From Spirochaetae bacterium HGW-Spirochaetae-1 (GTDB taxonomy: Bacteria; Spirochaetota; UBA4802; UBA5550), in NCBI GenBank assembly GCA_002839375.1, contig PGXY01000010.1, positions 1 to 64,000 of the forward strand: a stretch of DNA of 64,000 bases. Reading direction: 5' to 3'. Each line of letters opens with the position of its first letter. Positions within the stretch are counted from its first letter, which is position 1. A program made the position numbers and the translations under genes. Below are positions 9,462 through 18,403 of this stretch, one piece after another. The notes under the pieces were generated by a model, which saw only the letters and a list, made by a program, of their open reading frames with translations, did not search any database and was not told the DNA's origin.

Positions 9462-10418
9462 ATGAAGATTATCAAACAAATATCATCGAAAACCCCTCTC
9501 TTCAAAGACAGTGAGCTGCACGAGGTTGTGGAAAGGCTCTGCCATCCCGAATCGTACAGCTCGGTTTATCATCGTGTGAAGCATCAGGAAGTTGCCATGC
9601 CGTCCACGGAGACCCTTTCTGAGATAGTTGAGCTCCTGAAATCCGTTATCTTTCCCGGCTATTTTCTCAATTCCGATGTGAATCCCGGAACCATGAAGTA
9701 TTATATCGGGTCCACACTGGATAGGGTCATGAGGCTTTTATCGGAACAGGTAAAACGTGGATTTTGCTTTTTCTGTTCCACCGAAGCGGACAAGGAATGC
9801 CATGACTGCGAGAATAAGGCGGCCATCATATCGCACCGGTTCGTTAAAAGTCTGCCGGAGCTCCGTGAGCTTCTTGCACTGGACGCCCTGGCTGCATTCG
9901 AGGGCGACCCGGCAGCCCAGAAGCTGGGGGAGACCATTTTCTGTTACCCCAGTATCACCGCTATGACATATTATCGCATAGCCCACGAACTCTACAAGCA
10001 CGATGTTCCGCTCATACCACGGATAATCACTGAAATGGCCCACTCCCATACGGGGATCGACATCCATCCCGGAGCGCAGATAGGGCGGCGCTTTTTCATT
10101 GATCACGGAACAGGGACTGTAATCGGAGAGACCTGTATTATCGGTGAAAATGTTCGTATATACCAGGGAGTAACCCTGGGCGCCAAGAGTTTTCCCATCG
10201 ATGAAAAGGGAAATCCCATCAAGGGGATTCCCCGGCATCCCGTGGTGGAGGACGATGTAATCATTTATTCCGGCGCTACTATCCTGGGCCGGGTAACCAT
10301 CGGCAAAGGGGCCGAAATAGGCGGCAATGTGTGGATCACTACCAGCATCGAGCCCGGTGCTAAAATTATCCAGCAGAAGGCTCTGAAGACATGTTTCGAA
10401 GACGGTGCCGGTATCTGA
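9462..10418 (+). CDS. cysE: Serine O-acetyltransferase
   Basis: 318 residues from ATG 9462, chosen for GAGGA nine bases upstream; the open frame reaches back to 9303 without support. The product acetylates L-serine with acetyl-CoA, the committed step to cysteine. The C-terminal left-handed beta-helix of hexapeptide repeats begins near residue 197 (TGIDIHPGAQIGRRFFIDHGTG style, with the catalytic His-Asp region), and the long N-terminal helical part (about 1-190) is larger than in EpsC-type enzymes. Odd: four cysteines at 102, 105, 113 and 116 form a C-X2-C-X7-C-X2-C cluster in the N-terminal half, resembling a small zinc site that I do not know from classical CysE. Confidence 0.88.
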   Translation: MKIIKQISSKTPLFKDSELHEVVERLCHPESYSSVYHRVKHQEVAMPSTETLSEIVELLKSVIFPGYFLNSDVNPGTMKYYIGSTLDRVMRLLSEQVKRGFCFFCSTEADKECHDCENKAAIISHRFVKSLPELRELLALDALAAFEGDPAAQKLGETIFCYPSITAMTYYRIAHELYKHDVPLIPRIITEMAHSHTGIDIHPGAQIGRRFFIDHGTGTVIGETCIIGENVRIYQGVTLGAKSFPIDEKGNPIKGIPRHPVVEDDVIIYSGATILGRVTIGKGAEIGGNVWITTSIEPGAKIIQQKALKTCFEDGAGI

Positions 10419-10438
10419 GGCCGTGAGGTAGTTCGCAT

Positions 10439-10897
10439 ATGCAGTTTATTCCCGGGATTGCCTTTGGCAATATTCATTTCGGTATGTCTGTGCAGGATGT
10501 CCAGTCCATAATGGGCCCGGACTGCATTATGGAAACATCCGACGAGGATGACCTGCGCCTGAATTATTATGACGGCCGTCTTATATACGTTTTTTACCAG
10601 GAGTATGACTTCGACCTGACCGGTATTTCCATCCAGCGGGCAAGCGTATCAATCGAATACGCCGGCCGTGACCTGTTCGCCATGAACTACGGTGAGATTA
10701 TGGAAATATTCCTGGCCGAGGGCAATATCAGCGACCATGCCTTCAGTTATTATGAAGACGCCGGTGAAATGGAAAGCGTTGAGTTCGAGTCCATGGGGAT
10801 TACGTTATACTTTGACGTCAACCAGAACCTCATGGAGGTGAATATATTCGAACTGGTTGCGGATGAAGATGAAGATGAATTGTGGGATGAAGATTGA
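10439..10897 (+). CDS. Hypothetical acidic protein
   Basis: 152 residues, strongly acidic, ending in a run of Glu/Asp. The opening IPGIAFGNIHFGMSVQDVQSIMGP resembles the start of small beta-strand proteins in which a GMS.ddV...lG motif begins a repeat, but I recognise no named family. No signal peptide or membrane segment. GAGGT precedes the ATG. The stop is six bases before the next gene, so the two are probably cotranscribed, possibly with cysE 20 bases upstream. Confidence 0.65.
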   Translation: MQFIPGIAFGNIHFGMSVQDVQSIMGPDCIMETSDEDDLRLNYYDGRLIYVFYQEYDFDLTGISIQRASVSIEYAGRDLFAMNYGEIMEIFLAEGNISDHAFSYYEDAGEMESVEFESMGITLYFDVNQNLMEVNIFELVADEDEDELWDED

Positions 10898-10903
10898 TGG
10901 GGG

Positions 10904-11503
10904 ATGAACAGGTCGATGGAGTCCATTATTATCAGGGGTACAAAAAAATTCGGTCTTCGGATGCGCCTGCTTCTGCAGGGCGGTTTTTTTGTGAAAATAC
11001 CCGCTCCTGTTTCCCTCGGTGTTATGCTTTCCACTTTTGGAATAAATGAAGAATATATCAGCAGCCGGATCGGCACTGTTTATTATAATTCCCTGCCCGC
11101 GGAAAATCCGCAGGGACTGATTGTATCGTGTGGATCGGCTATCGCGCTTTGCGGACCCATGGACGCAGCGCCTGTATCGGCACTCCAGCCCGGCGGGAAT
11201 ATTCCATCGGCAAAAGGTGCCACCGGCCCGGGCGGGTATGTCAAAATCAGCCTTTTCGATTCGGTGCTGGAAGATACGGGAGGCCTTTTTCTGAGCAGAG
11301 GTATTTTCATCGGAGCAGGGGAACTGGCCGTGTTCCTGAAAGAGAATGAAAATTTCCTGAACCGGTTTTATATGGAAGCTGTCACCGGCAGCAGGCCCCT
11401 CTCCACATTTTTGCAGCTCATCGGGTTTCTTTCCACCCATGAGAAGGATATGATTCTGCTCATGATGCGGAATGTTGATACGATGAAATACCAGGGAGAA
11501 TAA
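10904..11503 (+). CDS. Hypothetical protein
   Basis: 199 residues without a recognised domain. A glycine- and proline-rich central stretch (about 85-110) separates an N-terminal half rich in beta-type residues from a helical C-terminus. A run of G just before the ATG acts as ribosome site. It follows the acidic protein gene by six bases and ends 20 bases from the convergent acyl-CoA synthetase gene. Confidence 0.6.
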   Translation: MNRSMESIIIRGTKKFGLRMRLLLQGGFFVKIPAPVSLGVMLSTFGINEEYISSRIGTVYYNSLPAENPQGLIVSCGSAIALCGPMDAAPVSALQPGGNIPSAKGATGPGGYVKISLFDSVLEDTGGLFLSRGIFIGAGELAVFLKENENFLNRFYMEAVTGSRPLSTFLQLIGFLSTHEKDMILLMMRNVDTMKYQGE

Positions 11504-11523
11504 CGATCTCCCTGCAGACGGGA

Positions 11524-13341
11524 TTATTCCTCGTACATGGCTTCAATGGTATCGCGGTAATTGTTCTGTACGATCTTCCGCTTTATCTTCATCGTCGGAG
11601 TTACCTCGCCCTTTTCCTGTGAAAAGGAATTAGGGATGAGCGTGAACTTTTTCACCTGTTCCACCCTTCCCAGTGTCTTGTTGACGCCGTCCATTATGGT
11701 CTGATATTTTCCAATCACTGCCGGGTTTTTGATCAGTTCCTCCAGTGTGTTGTATTTAATATCATTTTCGCCGGCCCATTTTTCCAAATTGCCGAAATCG
11801 GGAGCGATCAGGGCCGTGATGTATTTTCTCTTGTCCCCGATGAGGGTTATCTGCTCGATGAAGGCGCTCCTGAGGATGTCTCCCTCAATTACCTGGGGCG
11901 CGATGTTCTTGCCGCCCGAGGTGATGATGATGTCTTTTTTCCTGTCAGTTATCCTCAGGTAGCCGTCTTTATCAATGATGCCGATGTCGCCGGTTTTAAA
12001 CCAGCCGTCGTCGGTGAAGACTTCCCGGGTTGCCAGGGGGTTATTGTAATATCCCATCATGACCTGGGGCGACTTGATGAGGATTTCGCCGTCATCGGCG
12101 ATTCTGCATTGGGTCAGGGGAAGGGCCGGTCCCACGGTTCCGGGCTTCAGCGGTGATATATGCGTGTGGGTGTGGCAGTGTGTGACCGGGGCCGTTTCCG
12201 TCAGGCCATAGCCTGTCAGGATATAAACCTGCATGGCCGTAAAGAAGGTGTGTATCTCTTCAGAGAAAGGAGCGCCGCCGGTTCCCATGCAAATCATTCG
12301 GTCCATGCCCAGGGCGTCGCGCAGCTTGGAAAGAACCAGTTTATAGGCCAGGGCGTATTGCCTGCCCAGGAGCCCCGGTATGGGACGGTTTTCCGCCAGG
12401 TACGGCGCGGCCTTTTTACCGGTTTTTACGGCCCAGCCGAAGAGAGCCTTCTTAACTGCCGGTGCGCCGGCTACCTTGGCCTGTATGCCTTCATACATTT
12501 TTTCCGGGAGCCGGGGTACGGATATCATGCACGTGGGACGGATCTCCACCAGATCCTGTATGAGGAATTCCGGTCCGCGTGAAAAGGCTATCTCGCCACC
12601 GCAGTAGAGAAGAAGATTGTACCCGATGCTCCGTTCCAGCGCATGGGAGAGGGGGAGAATTGACAGGGCAATATCAAACGTGGGATGCGGCTGGTGGCGC
12701 ACGAAATGCAGTACCTGGGATACCATGTTCTTTGCCGAGAGCATGACTCCCTTGGGGTCTCCCGTGGTGCCTGAAGTGTACATAATGGTCATGACATCTT
12801 CGGGATTGATGTTACGGATGCGCTTGTCTATTTCCTTCTCGTTGTTTTTCTTCCTGCCCATGTCAAGGGCGTCTTTCAGGGTTATTACTTTTGAATCATT
12901 ATATTTCCCATCATTGAAGACGATTATTTTTTTCAGCTTGGACAGCTTGTTTTTTATTTTCAGCAGGTTCTCCACCTGGAAGGAACCGGAGCAGAAGCAC
13001 ATGCGGGAATCGGAATCATTGATAATGTGGGCCGCTTCACCGCTGGAGTTAGTGGGATATATGGTCACATCGGCACCGCCCGCGGAAAGTACGGCCAGGT
13101 CTGCCATGATCCATTCGGGCCGGTTTTCCGAGTAGATGGCAACTTTATCACCGGGTTTAATGCCGTTTTGAATGAGATATGAGGTAAGGGCATCGGCCCG
13201 TTCTTTGACCTCGCGCCATGTGATATCATTCCATTTATCCTTATTGCGAAAGCGCAGAAAAGTACTGTCGGCCAGAACATCGGCACGGTTTCTGAAGATG
13301 CCGGGGATTGATGTTTCGGGATAGAAGCTGGGAAATTGCAT
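11524..13341 (-). CDS. Long-chain fatty acyl-CoA synthetase (AMP-binding), first paralogue
   Basis: 605 residues from ATG 13341, which has GAGGAGG six bases upstream; the ATG at 13365 lies before this ribosome site and is rejected. ANL-superfamily motifs: MYTSGTTGDPKGVM (P-loop), YGLTETAPVTH, GDIGIIDKDGYLRITDRKKD (hinge), and a C-terminal Lys-containing TPTMKIKRK. It activates fatty acids to acyl-CoA through an acyl-AMP. Length and motifs fit the FadD15-like long-chain class. A 7-bp inverted repeat lies just upstream. Confidence 0.93.
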   Translation of the reverse strand: MQFPSFYPETSIPGIFRNRADVLADSTFLRFRNKDKWNDITWREVKERADALTSYLIQNGIKPGDKVAIYSENRPEWIMADLAVLSAGGADVTIYPTNSSGEAAHIINDSDSRMCFCSGSFQVENLLKIKNKLSKLKKIIVFNDGKYNDSKVITLKDALDMGRKKNNEKEIDKRIRNINPEDVMTIMYTSGTTGDPKGVMLSAKNMVSQVLHFVRHQPHPTFDIALSILPLSHALERSIGYNLLLYCGGEIAFSRGPEFLIQDLVEIRPTCMISVPRLPEKMYEGIQAKVAGAPAVKKALFGWAVKTGKKAAPYLAENRPIPGLLGRQYALAYKLVLSKLRDALGMDRMICMGTGGAPFSEEIHTFFTAMQVYILTGYGLTETAPVTHCHTHTHISPLKPGTVGPALPLTQCRIADDGEILIKSPQVMMGYYNNPLATREVFTDDGWFKTGDIGIIDKDGYLRITDRKKDIIITSGGKNIAPQVIEGDILRSAFIEQITLIGDKRKYITALIAPDFGNLEKWAGENDIKYNTLEELIKNPAVIGKYQTIMDGVNKTLGRVEQVKKFTLIPNSFSQEKGEVTPTMKIKRKIVQNNYRDTIEAMYEE

Positions 13342-13358
13342 GATATACCTCCTCAGAC

Positions 13359-13383
13359 TTGACATTATGTTTGTTTATGTCAA
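13359..13383 (-). promoter_or_regulatory. Inverted repeat upstream of the acyl-CoA synthetase gene
   Basis: TTGACAT at 13359-13365 and ATGTCAA at 13377-13383 with an 11-base spacer, immediately 5' of the ribosome site. The symmetry and placement suit a repressor operator, for example for a TetR/FadR-type protein; on the minus strand the outer arm also supplies a TTGACA -35-like hexamer. Confidence 0.4.
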
Positions 13384-13671
13384 TATTCCTTATCCTGCTG
13401 TTTAATTGTCAATCTAAAAATGACAAAATATTGCATCAAAATATAATAAAAATAATATAAACATATATATTAAATGTATATAATAAATTCGCTTATATTG
13501 ATGATTTCCCTGGGTAGAAATAAGCAGGAATGCCGCTATCAGGTCCTCTTGAGCGCGATTCACCTGGCACGGGATAACTCTGACACTGTAATAAAATGCC
13601 AATAAAATCGGAGACAAGCAAATCATTTCCGGAGGAATAAACATGAAGGCGACGGGAATCTTCCCGGCGGA
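13384..13671. other. AT-rich intergenic region
   Basis: Very AT-rich from 13400 to 13490, probably containing the promoter of the acyl-CoA synthetase gene, followed by ordinary sequence to the end of the transglutaminase gene. No gene recognised. Confidence 0.45.
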
Positions 13672-14349
13672 TCAGTTCAAAGGTTCCCTGTCTGCCTCGT
13701 GCTCGAAGTTGCCTTCCGGAACGTCCAGCGTGCCGTCGATGAATTTCTCCAGGTGGGGATAATATATTTTACTCTCGTTTATCATCTTTTCCAGGGGGAA
13801 GTCGGGGAAAGAACCGTAATCGTAAACGTATTCCATGTGCTTCTGTCCCTTCATATCCAGGGGATGGAAGATGGAATCGTGGATGCCGTCGAATTCCAGG
13901 GGGCAGGTGCCGAATTTTTCGCACAGGGACAGGTTGAAGGCCGGTGTGGCTTTGACCCACCTGCCGTTGATGTACAGCTCGGTATAGCCATGGAAAACGA
14001 AAAGATCGGTTCTCAGGATGTCCCGCAGGTTTTTTGTGGAGAGGTGGTTTATAACATTGGCGAATCCCAGGCGGGACGGTATCCCCGCTGAGCGGGCCGC
14101 GGCAGCCAGGAGAATGGCCTTCTGGATGCAAAACCCTTCACCCTTTTCCAGGACATAGGATGCGCGGTAGTATTGCTTTTCGAAGCGCATCATGTAGGGG
14201 TTGTATTTGAATCCGTCACGAACGGCGTAGTACAGTTTTACGGCCCTTGCTGTTTCGTCTTTTTCAGTGCCCATGCTTTTTTGTGCGAAGGCAGTCACGG
14301 CAGGGTCTGTGGATTCAATGTAATAGGTTGATTTTAGATAGTCTTCCAT
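13672..14349 (-). CDS. Transglutaminase-like superfamily protein
   Basis: 225 residues with a papain-like transglutaminase core: GEGFCIQKA with the nucleophile Cys at 74 and HGYTELYINGRWVKATPAFN with His at 120. The usual DPT after the Trp-Val strand is ATPAFN here, as in a bacterial subgroup that keeps Cys and His but has a divergent third residue. No signal peptide, so it is probably cytoplasmic. Function may be protease, amidase or cross-linking; not determinable. Confidence 0.75.
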   Translation of the reverse strand: MEDYLKSTYYIESTDPAVTAFAQKSMGTEKDETARAVKLYYAVRDGFKYNPYMMRFEKQYYRASYVLEKGEGFCIQKAILLAAAARSAGIPSRLGFANVINHLSTKNLRDILRTDLFVFHGYTELYINGRWVKATPAFNLSLCEKFGTCPLEFDGIHDSIFHPLDMKGQKHMEYVYDYGSFPDFPLEKMINESKIYYPHLEKFIDGTLDVPEGNFEHEADREPLN

Positions 14350-14698
14350 CGTACTGCATCCCTCGTAACCTTATTTGAAGAAAAGAGGTGCTGACCCCGA
14401 TTTTCCAGGGAACATTCATTTCATTATGTTCCCCATGGGGCCGTTATTTGTCAAGGATGAATCGATGAGGGGAGCCGAAAAGGTTCTCAGGCGCGTCTCG
14501 CGATAATAAAAACCCTGATGCTGCCGGTAAAAAATCAATCAGAATCCGCTCTTTAAATAGGGGTTTCATATGGATGAATGGGAAAAAATAATTGACAGAA
14601 AAGACATTGTGTCTAATTGTGAAAACTGACATGTCAGTATTGAATGCCGGTTTCTGACACTACAACATTCCGGATATTACAACAAGGCGGAGTATCCT
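14350..14698. other. Intergenic region upstream of the second phosphatase gene
   Basis: No gene seen. It holds a TTGACA at 14592-14597 (candidate -35 with a poor -10) and the palindrome listed separately at 14625-14638. Confidence 0.45.
14625..14638. promoter_or_regulatory. Perfect 14-bp palindrome, candidate operator
   Basis: ACTGACATGTCAGT is fully self-complementary and lies 60 bases before the phosphatase start, just after a TTGACA. Dimeric repressors commonly bind such sites. Confidence 0.4.
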
Positions 14699-16528
14699 AT
14701 GAATACCCTTCCCGAGCACAATGCGCTGTCGGACAAAAAACTTGAGCGAAGTGTAAAATATTTCTTCTGGCTCTTCAATATCCGCACCGAAGGCCTCAGC
14801 TTCTTCGTGGTGGTTCCCTTCGTGCTGCTCTATGTGTGGATAAATATCCAGTTTACTCCGGAGCAGCTCACCATATTTGCCAGGATATGGCCCCCGGCCT
14901 TTATCTTTGGTATCGCCTTCGTCCTGATCAATAACTGGATAGTATTGAGACCTGTTCTGATTTATTTCAGGAAACTGAGGCATGGTGTTGAATATTCGCG
15001 CGATGAATACAGGGCGGCAAGGAAACGTTTCCTCAGGCTTCCCTATATCCATGCCATCGGGGCATTTTTCCGGTGGATAGTGCTCCTGGGGAACGCCATA
15101 ACGGCCATGATGATCGTGGGCGGGCCGGAAATACCACAGACCGTGAACATGTGGACCGGTGCCGGTATCTGTGCGGTCCTGGGACTTTTTTCCTATTTTT
15201 CCATAACAGAGGTCCAGGTCCAGGACATGCTGAACAGTGGATTGTTCGCCCGCCTGTCAGCCACGGCATATCAGCCCCGTTTCAACCTGCAGCCCCGGCT
15301 GACGCTTATGGCCCTGGGCGCGTCGCTTTTACCGACGGCCGTCGTGTTTGCTTTCTTTTATATAACTGTTGAAACACATAATCTGGGCAGCCTTGCCATG
15401 TATCTGAAAATAATGGTTCTCATCCTTCTGGGAATTTTGGTCGGGACACTCAGCCCCTATTTCCTGAGTAAGACCATCAGGGGCAAGGTCCGCACAGTGA
15501 GGAAATTCCTCGACGAAATCGGCGCCGGAAACCTCGATGCCCGGCCCGACAATGTGGTCATAGAGGATGAGATCAGCCAGATAAACCGCTCCGTTGATGA
15601 CATGCGTGAAAAGCTCAAGAAAACCACCGATGATCTCCGCGGTCTGAACCTGACCCTCGAACAGAAAGTGGAGGAACGCACGGAAGAGCTGCAGGCCACC
15701 ATGGAAGAACTGGAGGCCATGAATGAAAACCTCACGGCCCTCAATGAAGAGCTCGAGGAGGCCTACATCAGGCACCGGAAGGACCTTAAAATGGCAGCCA
15801 ATGTGCAGAGCGCTTTCATGCCTGAAGAGGCACCGCAGAGCGCCGAATATGATATCGCTTTTCTGTCCCGCCCCATGGAGATCGTTTCAGGCGACTTTTA
15901 TGATTTTTATCTTGATGACAGGAACAGACTTCGGGGCATCGGCCTTTTCGACGTATCGGGTCACGGCATATCGTCAGGCCTTCTTACTATCATAGCCAAG
16001 TCAATAATACAGAAAAATTTTTACCGGTTCCACGAGGAAAAAATGAATGATGCTCTCAAAAAAATCAACGGGGAGCTCATACATGAAATAGGTCAGTCCG
16101 ACAAATATCTCACGGGGATACTGCTCCGCTTCCGGGAAGACGTCATTGAGTACTGCAACTGCGGCCATCCCGATGCTTTTTTCAGGGTCTCCGGCAAGGA
16201 CAGGGTGGGCCGAATCGTTAATCGTGAAGGGGAGAGTATCAGGGGCATGTTTCTCGGCATTGCCGAAATGGATGATTCCTTTGAGGTGCTTTCTCTGAGG
16301 CTGCAGAAGGGCGATTGTCTTTTCCTTTTCTCCGATTGCCTGCTCGAATCAGCAAACGCAGCCGGAGATACCTATAGCGAAGATACTATAAAGGCTTCCC
16401 TCAAGGCGGCGCCGAGAAATTCGGCGAAGGATATCATGGGTCACCTCATCGCCGATTTCGACGCCTTTATCGGCCGCGGCAGACCGCCCCAGGATGATCT
16501 TACAGCCATGGTGATTATGAAGAAATAG
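14699..16528 (+). CDS. SpoIIE-type phosphatase with HAMP linker
   Basis: 609 residues. Hydrophobic segments around 30-90, 120-170 and 200-260 form the membrane part; a HAMP-like region follows (about 258-312), then a long coiled coil (305-365) rich in Glu and Leu, then the PPM/SpoIIE phosphatase domain with GDFYDF (398-403), FDVSGHG (417-423) and a C-terminal QDDLTAMVI. The layout resembles spirochaete and Leptospira phosphatases that relay membrane signals to STAS/anti-sigma partners. GGCGG lies about ten bases before the ATG. Confidence 0.9.
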   Translation: MNTLPEHNALSDKKLERSVKYFFWLFNIRTEGLSFFVVVPFVLLYVWINIQFTPEQLTIFARIWPPAFIFGIAFVLINNWIVLRPVLIYFRKLRHGVEYSRDEYRAARKRFLRLPYIHAIGAFFRWIVLLGNAITAMMIVGGPEIPQTVNMWTGAGICAVLGLFSYFSITEVQVQDMLNSGLFARLSATAYQPRFNLQPRLTLMALGASLLPTAVVFAFFYITVETHNLGSLAMYLKIMVLILLGILVGTLSPYFLSKTIRGKVRTVRKFLDEIGAGNLDARPDNVVIEDEISQINRSVDDMREKLKKTTDDLRGLNLTLEQKVEERTEELQATMEELEAMNENLTALNEELEEAYIRHRKDLKMAANVQSAFMPEEAPQSAEYDIAFLSRPMEIVSGDFYDFYLDDRNRLRGIGLFDVSGHGISSGLLTIIAKSIIQKNFYRFHEEKMNDALKKINGELIHEIGQSDKYLTGILLRFREDVIEYCNCGHPDAFFRVSGKDRVGRIVNREGESIRGMFLGIAEMDDSFEVLSLRLQKGDCLFLFSDCLLESANAAGDTYSEDTIKASLKAAPRNSAKDIMGHLIADFDAFIGRGRPPQDDLTAMVIMKK

Positions 16529-16550
16529 GGAAGTGGCGTGTTGGTTCGGT

Positions 16551-18143
16551 CTAATTCGTCGGTGAATCATGGAGCGGTACGCGGGGATTGTTTTCCATGA
16601 AGTACTGCATGGACCATGTATTGTTGAACAGAAGCACGGGCCTTCCCCTGTCATCAGTGCCTTCAGCACTGTTATAGGGGAGCTGGAGGTCCGCGGTATC
16701 AGTTGCATCGGCATCGCCTATCCATCGCATGACGGTCCATTGCTTCATCTCCAGGTTGGAATCGACGCCGTATTCATCCTTTAACCGGTACTGCAGAACA
16801 TCAAACTGCAATGGGCCGACAGCTCCCAGCAGGGGGATATTGCCGGCATGGGACTTGAGGAAAAAGGACTGGACAATGTCCTCGGCAAGAAGATGTTCGA
16901 TTCCTTTTCGGAAGGATTTATAGCTCGAGGACGATACGTTCCTGATGTAGGCGAAACACTCGGGCGCGAAGCGGGGAATTTCATTGAAAGTAATTTCCGG
17001 GTCGGAACTGAGAGTATCGCCTATGCGGAAATCGGCATTGGTCACGAAACCGATAATATCGCCTGCGAAGGCCTCGTTTGCCGTTTCCCGTTCCCGTCCA
17101 AAAACGTTATGGGAATTTGATATCCGCACTTCTTTGTTGTTTCGCGTATTGTAAACCGTCATGTCCCGGAAAAACCTTCCGGAACATATCCTGGCGAAAA
17201 CCATCCTGTCCCTGTGCTGGGGGTTCATGTTTGTCTGGATCTTGAAGACAAAGGCGGAAAAAGCCGGACCATCCAGGGGGATGATCTCGTTTCCGGCCTT
17301 CCGGGGAAGGGGCTCGTTTGAATATTCCAGGAATCCTTTCAGGAGCATCTCCACGCCGAAATTGTTGGCGGCGCTGCCGAAAAAAACGGGCGTGGTTTTC
17401 CCCGCATGCACTTCATTTATTTCAAGGGCCTTTTGGGCGCCGTCGAGCATTTCGAGCTCTTCCATTATTTCATTATATGATGATTCGCTGAGAATGCCTT
17501 TGACGAAGGGGTCCGTGATGTCATGAACGGAGACGGGGGCCTTGTATGCTCCACCGGGGACTTTTTCGAATAGATGGACTTCCCGGGTGATTCGGTCATA
17601 CACTCCCTTGAAAAAGGCGCCGTTTTCAAGGGGCCAGCATACGGGGCAGGCATGCATGCCCAGAACCTTCTCAATCTGGTCCAGCAGTTCAAGAGGCGGG
17701 AGGGCGGGGCGGTCCAGTTTGTTGATGAAGGTGAATATGGGGATGCCGCGCTTTTTGCAGATCTCGAAAAGCTTGAGAGTCTGACTTTCAATTCCCTTAC
17801 CGGCGTCGATGACCATGACTACGGCATCAACGGCCATGAGGACCCGGTATGTATCTTCGGAGAAATCCTTGTGGCCCGGCGTGTCCAGGAGATTGATCCG
17901 GAAACCGTTATAGTCGAACTGAAGGACCGTGGAGGATATGGATATTCCTCTCTTCTTTTCCAGTTCCATCCAGTCTGAGGATGTTTCCCGCTGTTTTTTC
18001 CGCGCCGTTACCGAACCGGCCAGCTCGATTGCTCCTCCATAGAGAAGCAGCTTTTCGGTCAAAGTGGTTTTTCCCGCGTCGGGGTGTGAGATGATGGCGA
18101 AGGTACGCCTTCTTTTTATTTCGATTTGCATGGGATCGTTCAT
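16551..18143 (-). CDS. prfC: Peptide chain release factor 3
   Basis: 530 residues from ATG 18143 (GGAAG about 11 bases upstream); an ATG at 18197 would add 18 residues unlike the family. GTPase motifs: SHPDAGKTT (G1, about 19-27), GISISSTV (G2), LDTPGH (G3), NKLDRP (G4). The domain order and length match RF3, which recycles RF1/RF2 from the ribosome after termination. A single-copy housekeeping gene that argues for a chromosomal locus. Convergent with the phosphatase gene. Confidence 0.96.
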   Translation of the reverse strand: MNDPMQIEIKRRRTFAIISHPDAGKTTLTEKLLLYGGAIELAGSVTARKKQRETSSDWMELEKKRGISISSTVLQFDYNGFRINLLDTPGHKDFSEDTYRVLMAVDAVVMVIDAGKGIESQTLKLFEICKKRGIPIFTFINKLDRPALPPLELLDQIEKVLGMHACPVCWPLENGAFFKGVYDRITREVHLFEKVPGGAYKAPVSVHDITDPFVKGILSESSYNEIMEELEMLDGAQKALEINEVHAGKTTPVFFGSAANNFGVEMLLKGFLEYSNEPLPRKAGNEIIPLDGPAFSAFVFKIQTNMNPQHRDRMVFARICSGRFFRDMTVYNTRNNKEVRISNSHNVFGRERETANEAFAGDIIGFVTNADFRIGDTLSSDPEITFNEIPRFAPECFAYIRNVSSSSYKSFRKGIEHLLAEDIVQSFFLKSHAGNIPLLGAVGPLQFDVLQYRLKDEYGVDSNLEMKQWTVMRWIGDADATDTADLQLPYNSAEGTDDRGRPVLLFNNTWSMQYFMENNPRVPLHDSPTN

Positions 18144-18334
18144 ATGATTGTTTTCTTCCGCCTCTGTGACATGGTAATTTCCACTGAAAATTGTCAAGAA
18201 ATATTATATGTGATCGCTTATGATAAGGAAAGTATGGTTATTGTCATGGCCGGCTGCAGATCCATCGGGGACAGAGTGATGGTCGGTGTAATGGTGAAAA
18301 AACGAGAAAGGGATGGATTGTGCCGTTGAGCAGG

Positions 18335-18390
18335 GGTCACCGGTATTTCATATTGCGGCGCCGCAGGATGATACCTGAATACCGGTGACC
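18335..18390. terminator. Large nested inverted repeat downstream of the second acyl-CoA synthetase gene
   Basis: Thirteen bases at 18335-18347 (GGTCACCGGTATT) pair perfectly with 18378-18390; inside sits a 12-base palindrome TGCGGCGCCGCA (18354-18365). It lies 14 bases beyond the stop codon of the minus-strand gene. No T-run follows, so it may stabilise mRNA ends or be a REP-like element rather than an intrinsic terminator. Confidence 0.55.
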
Positions 18391-18403
18391 GTTGCCGATG
18401 AGT

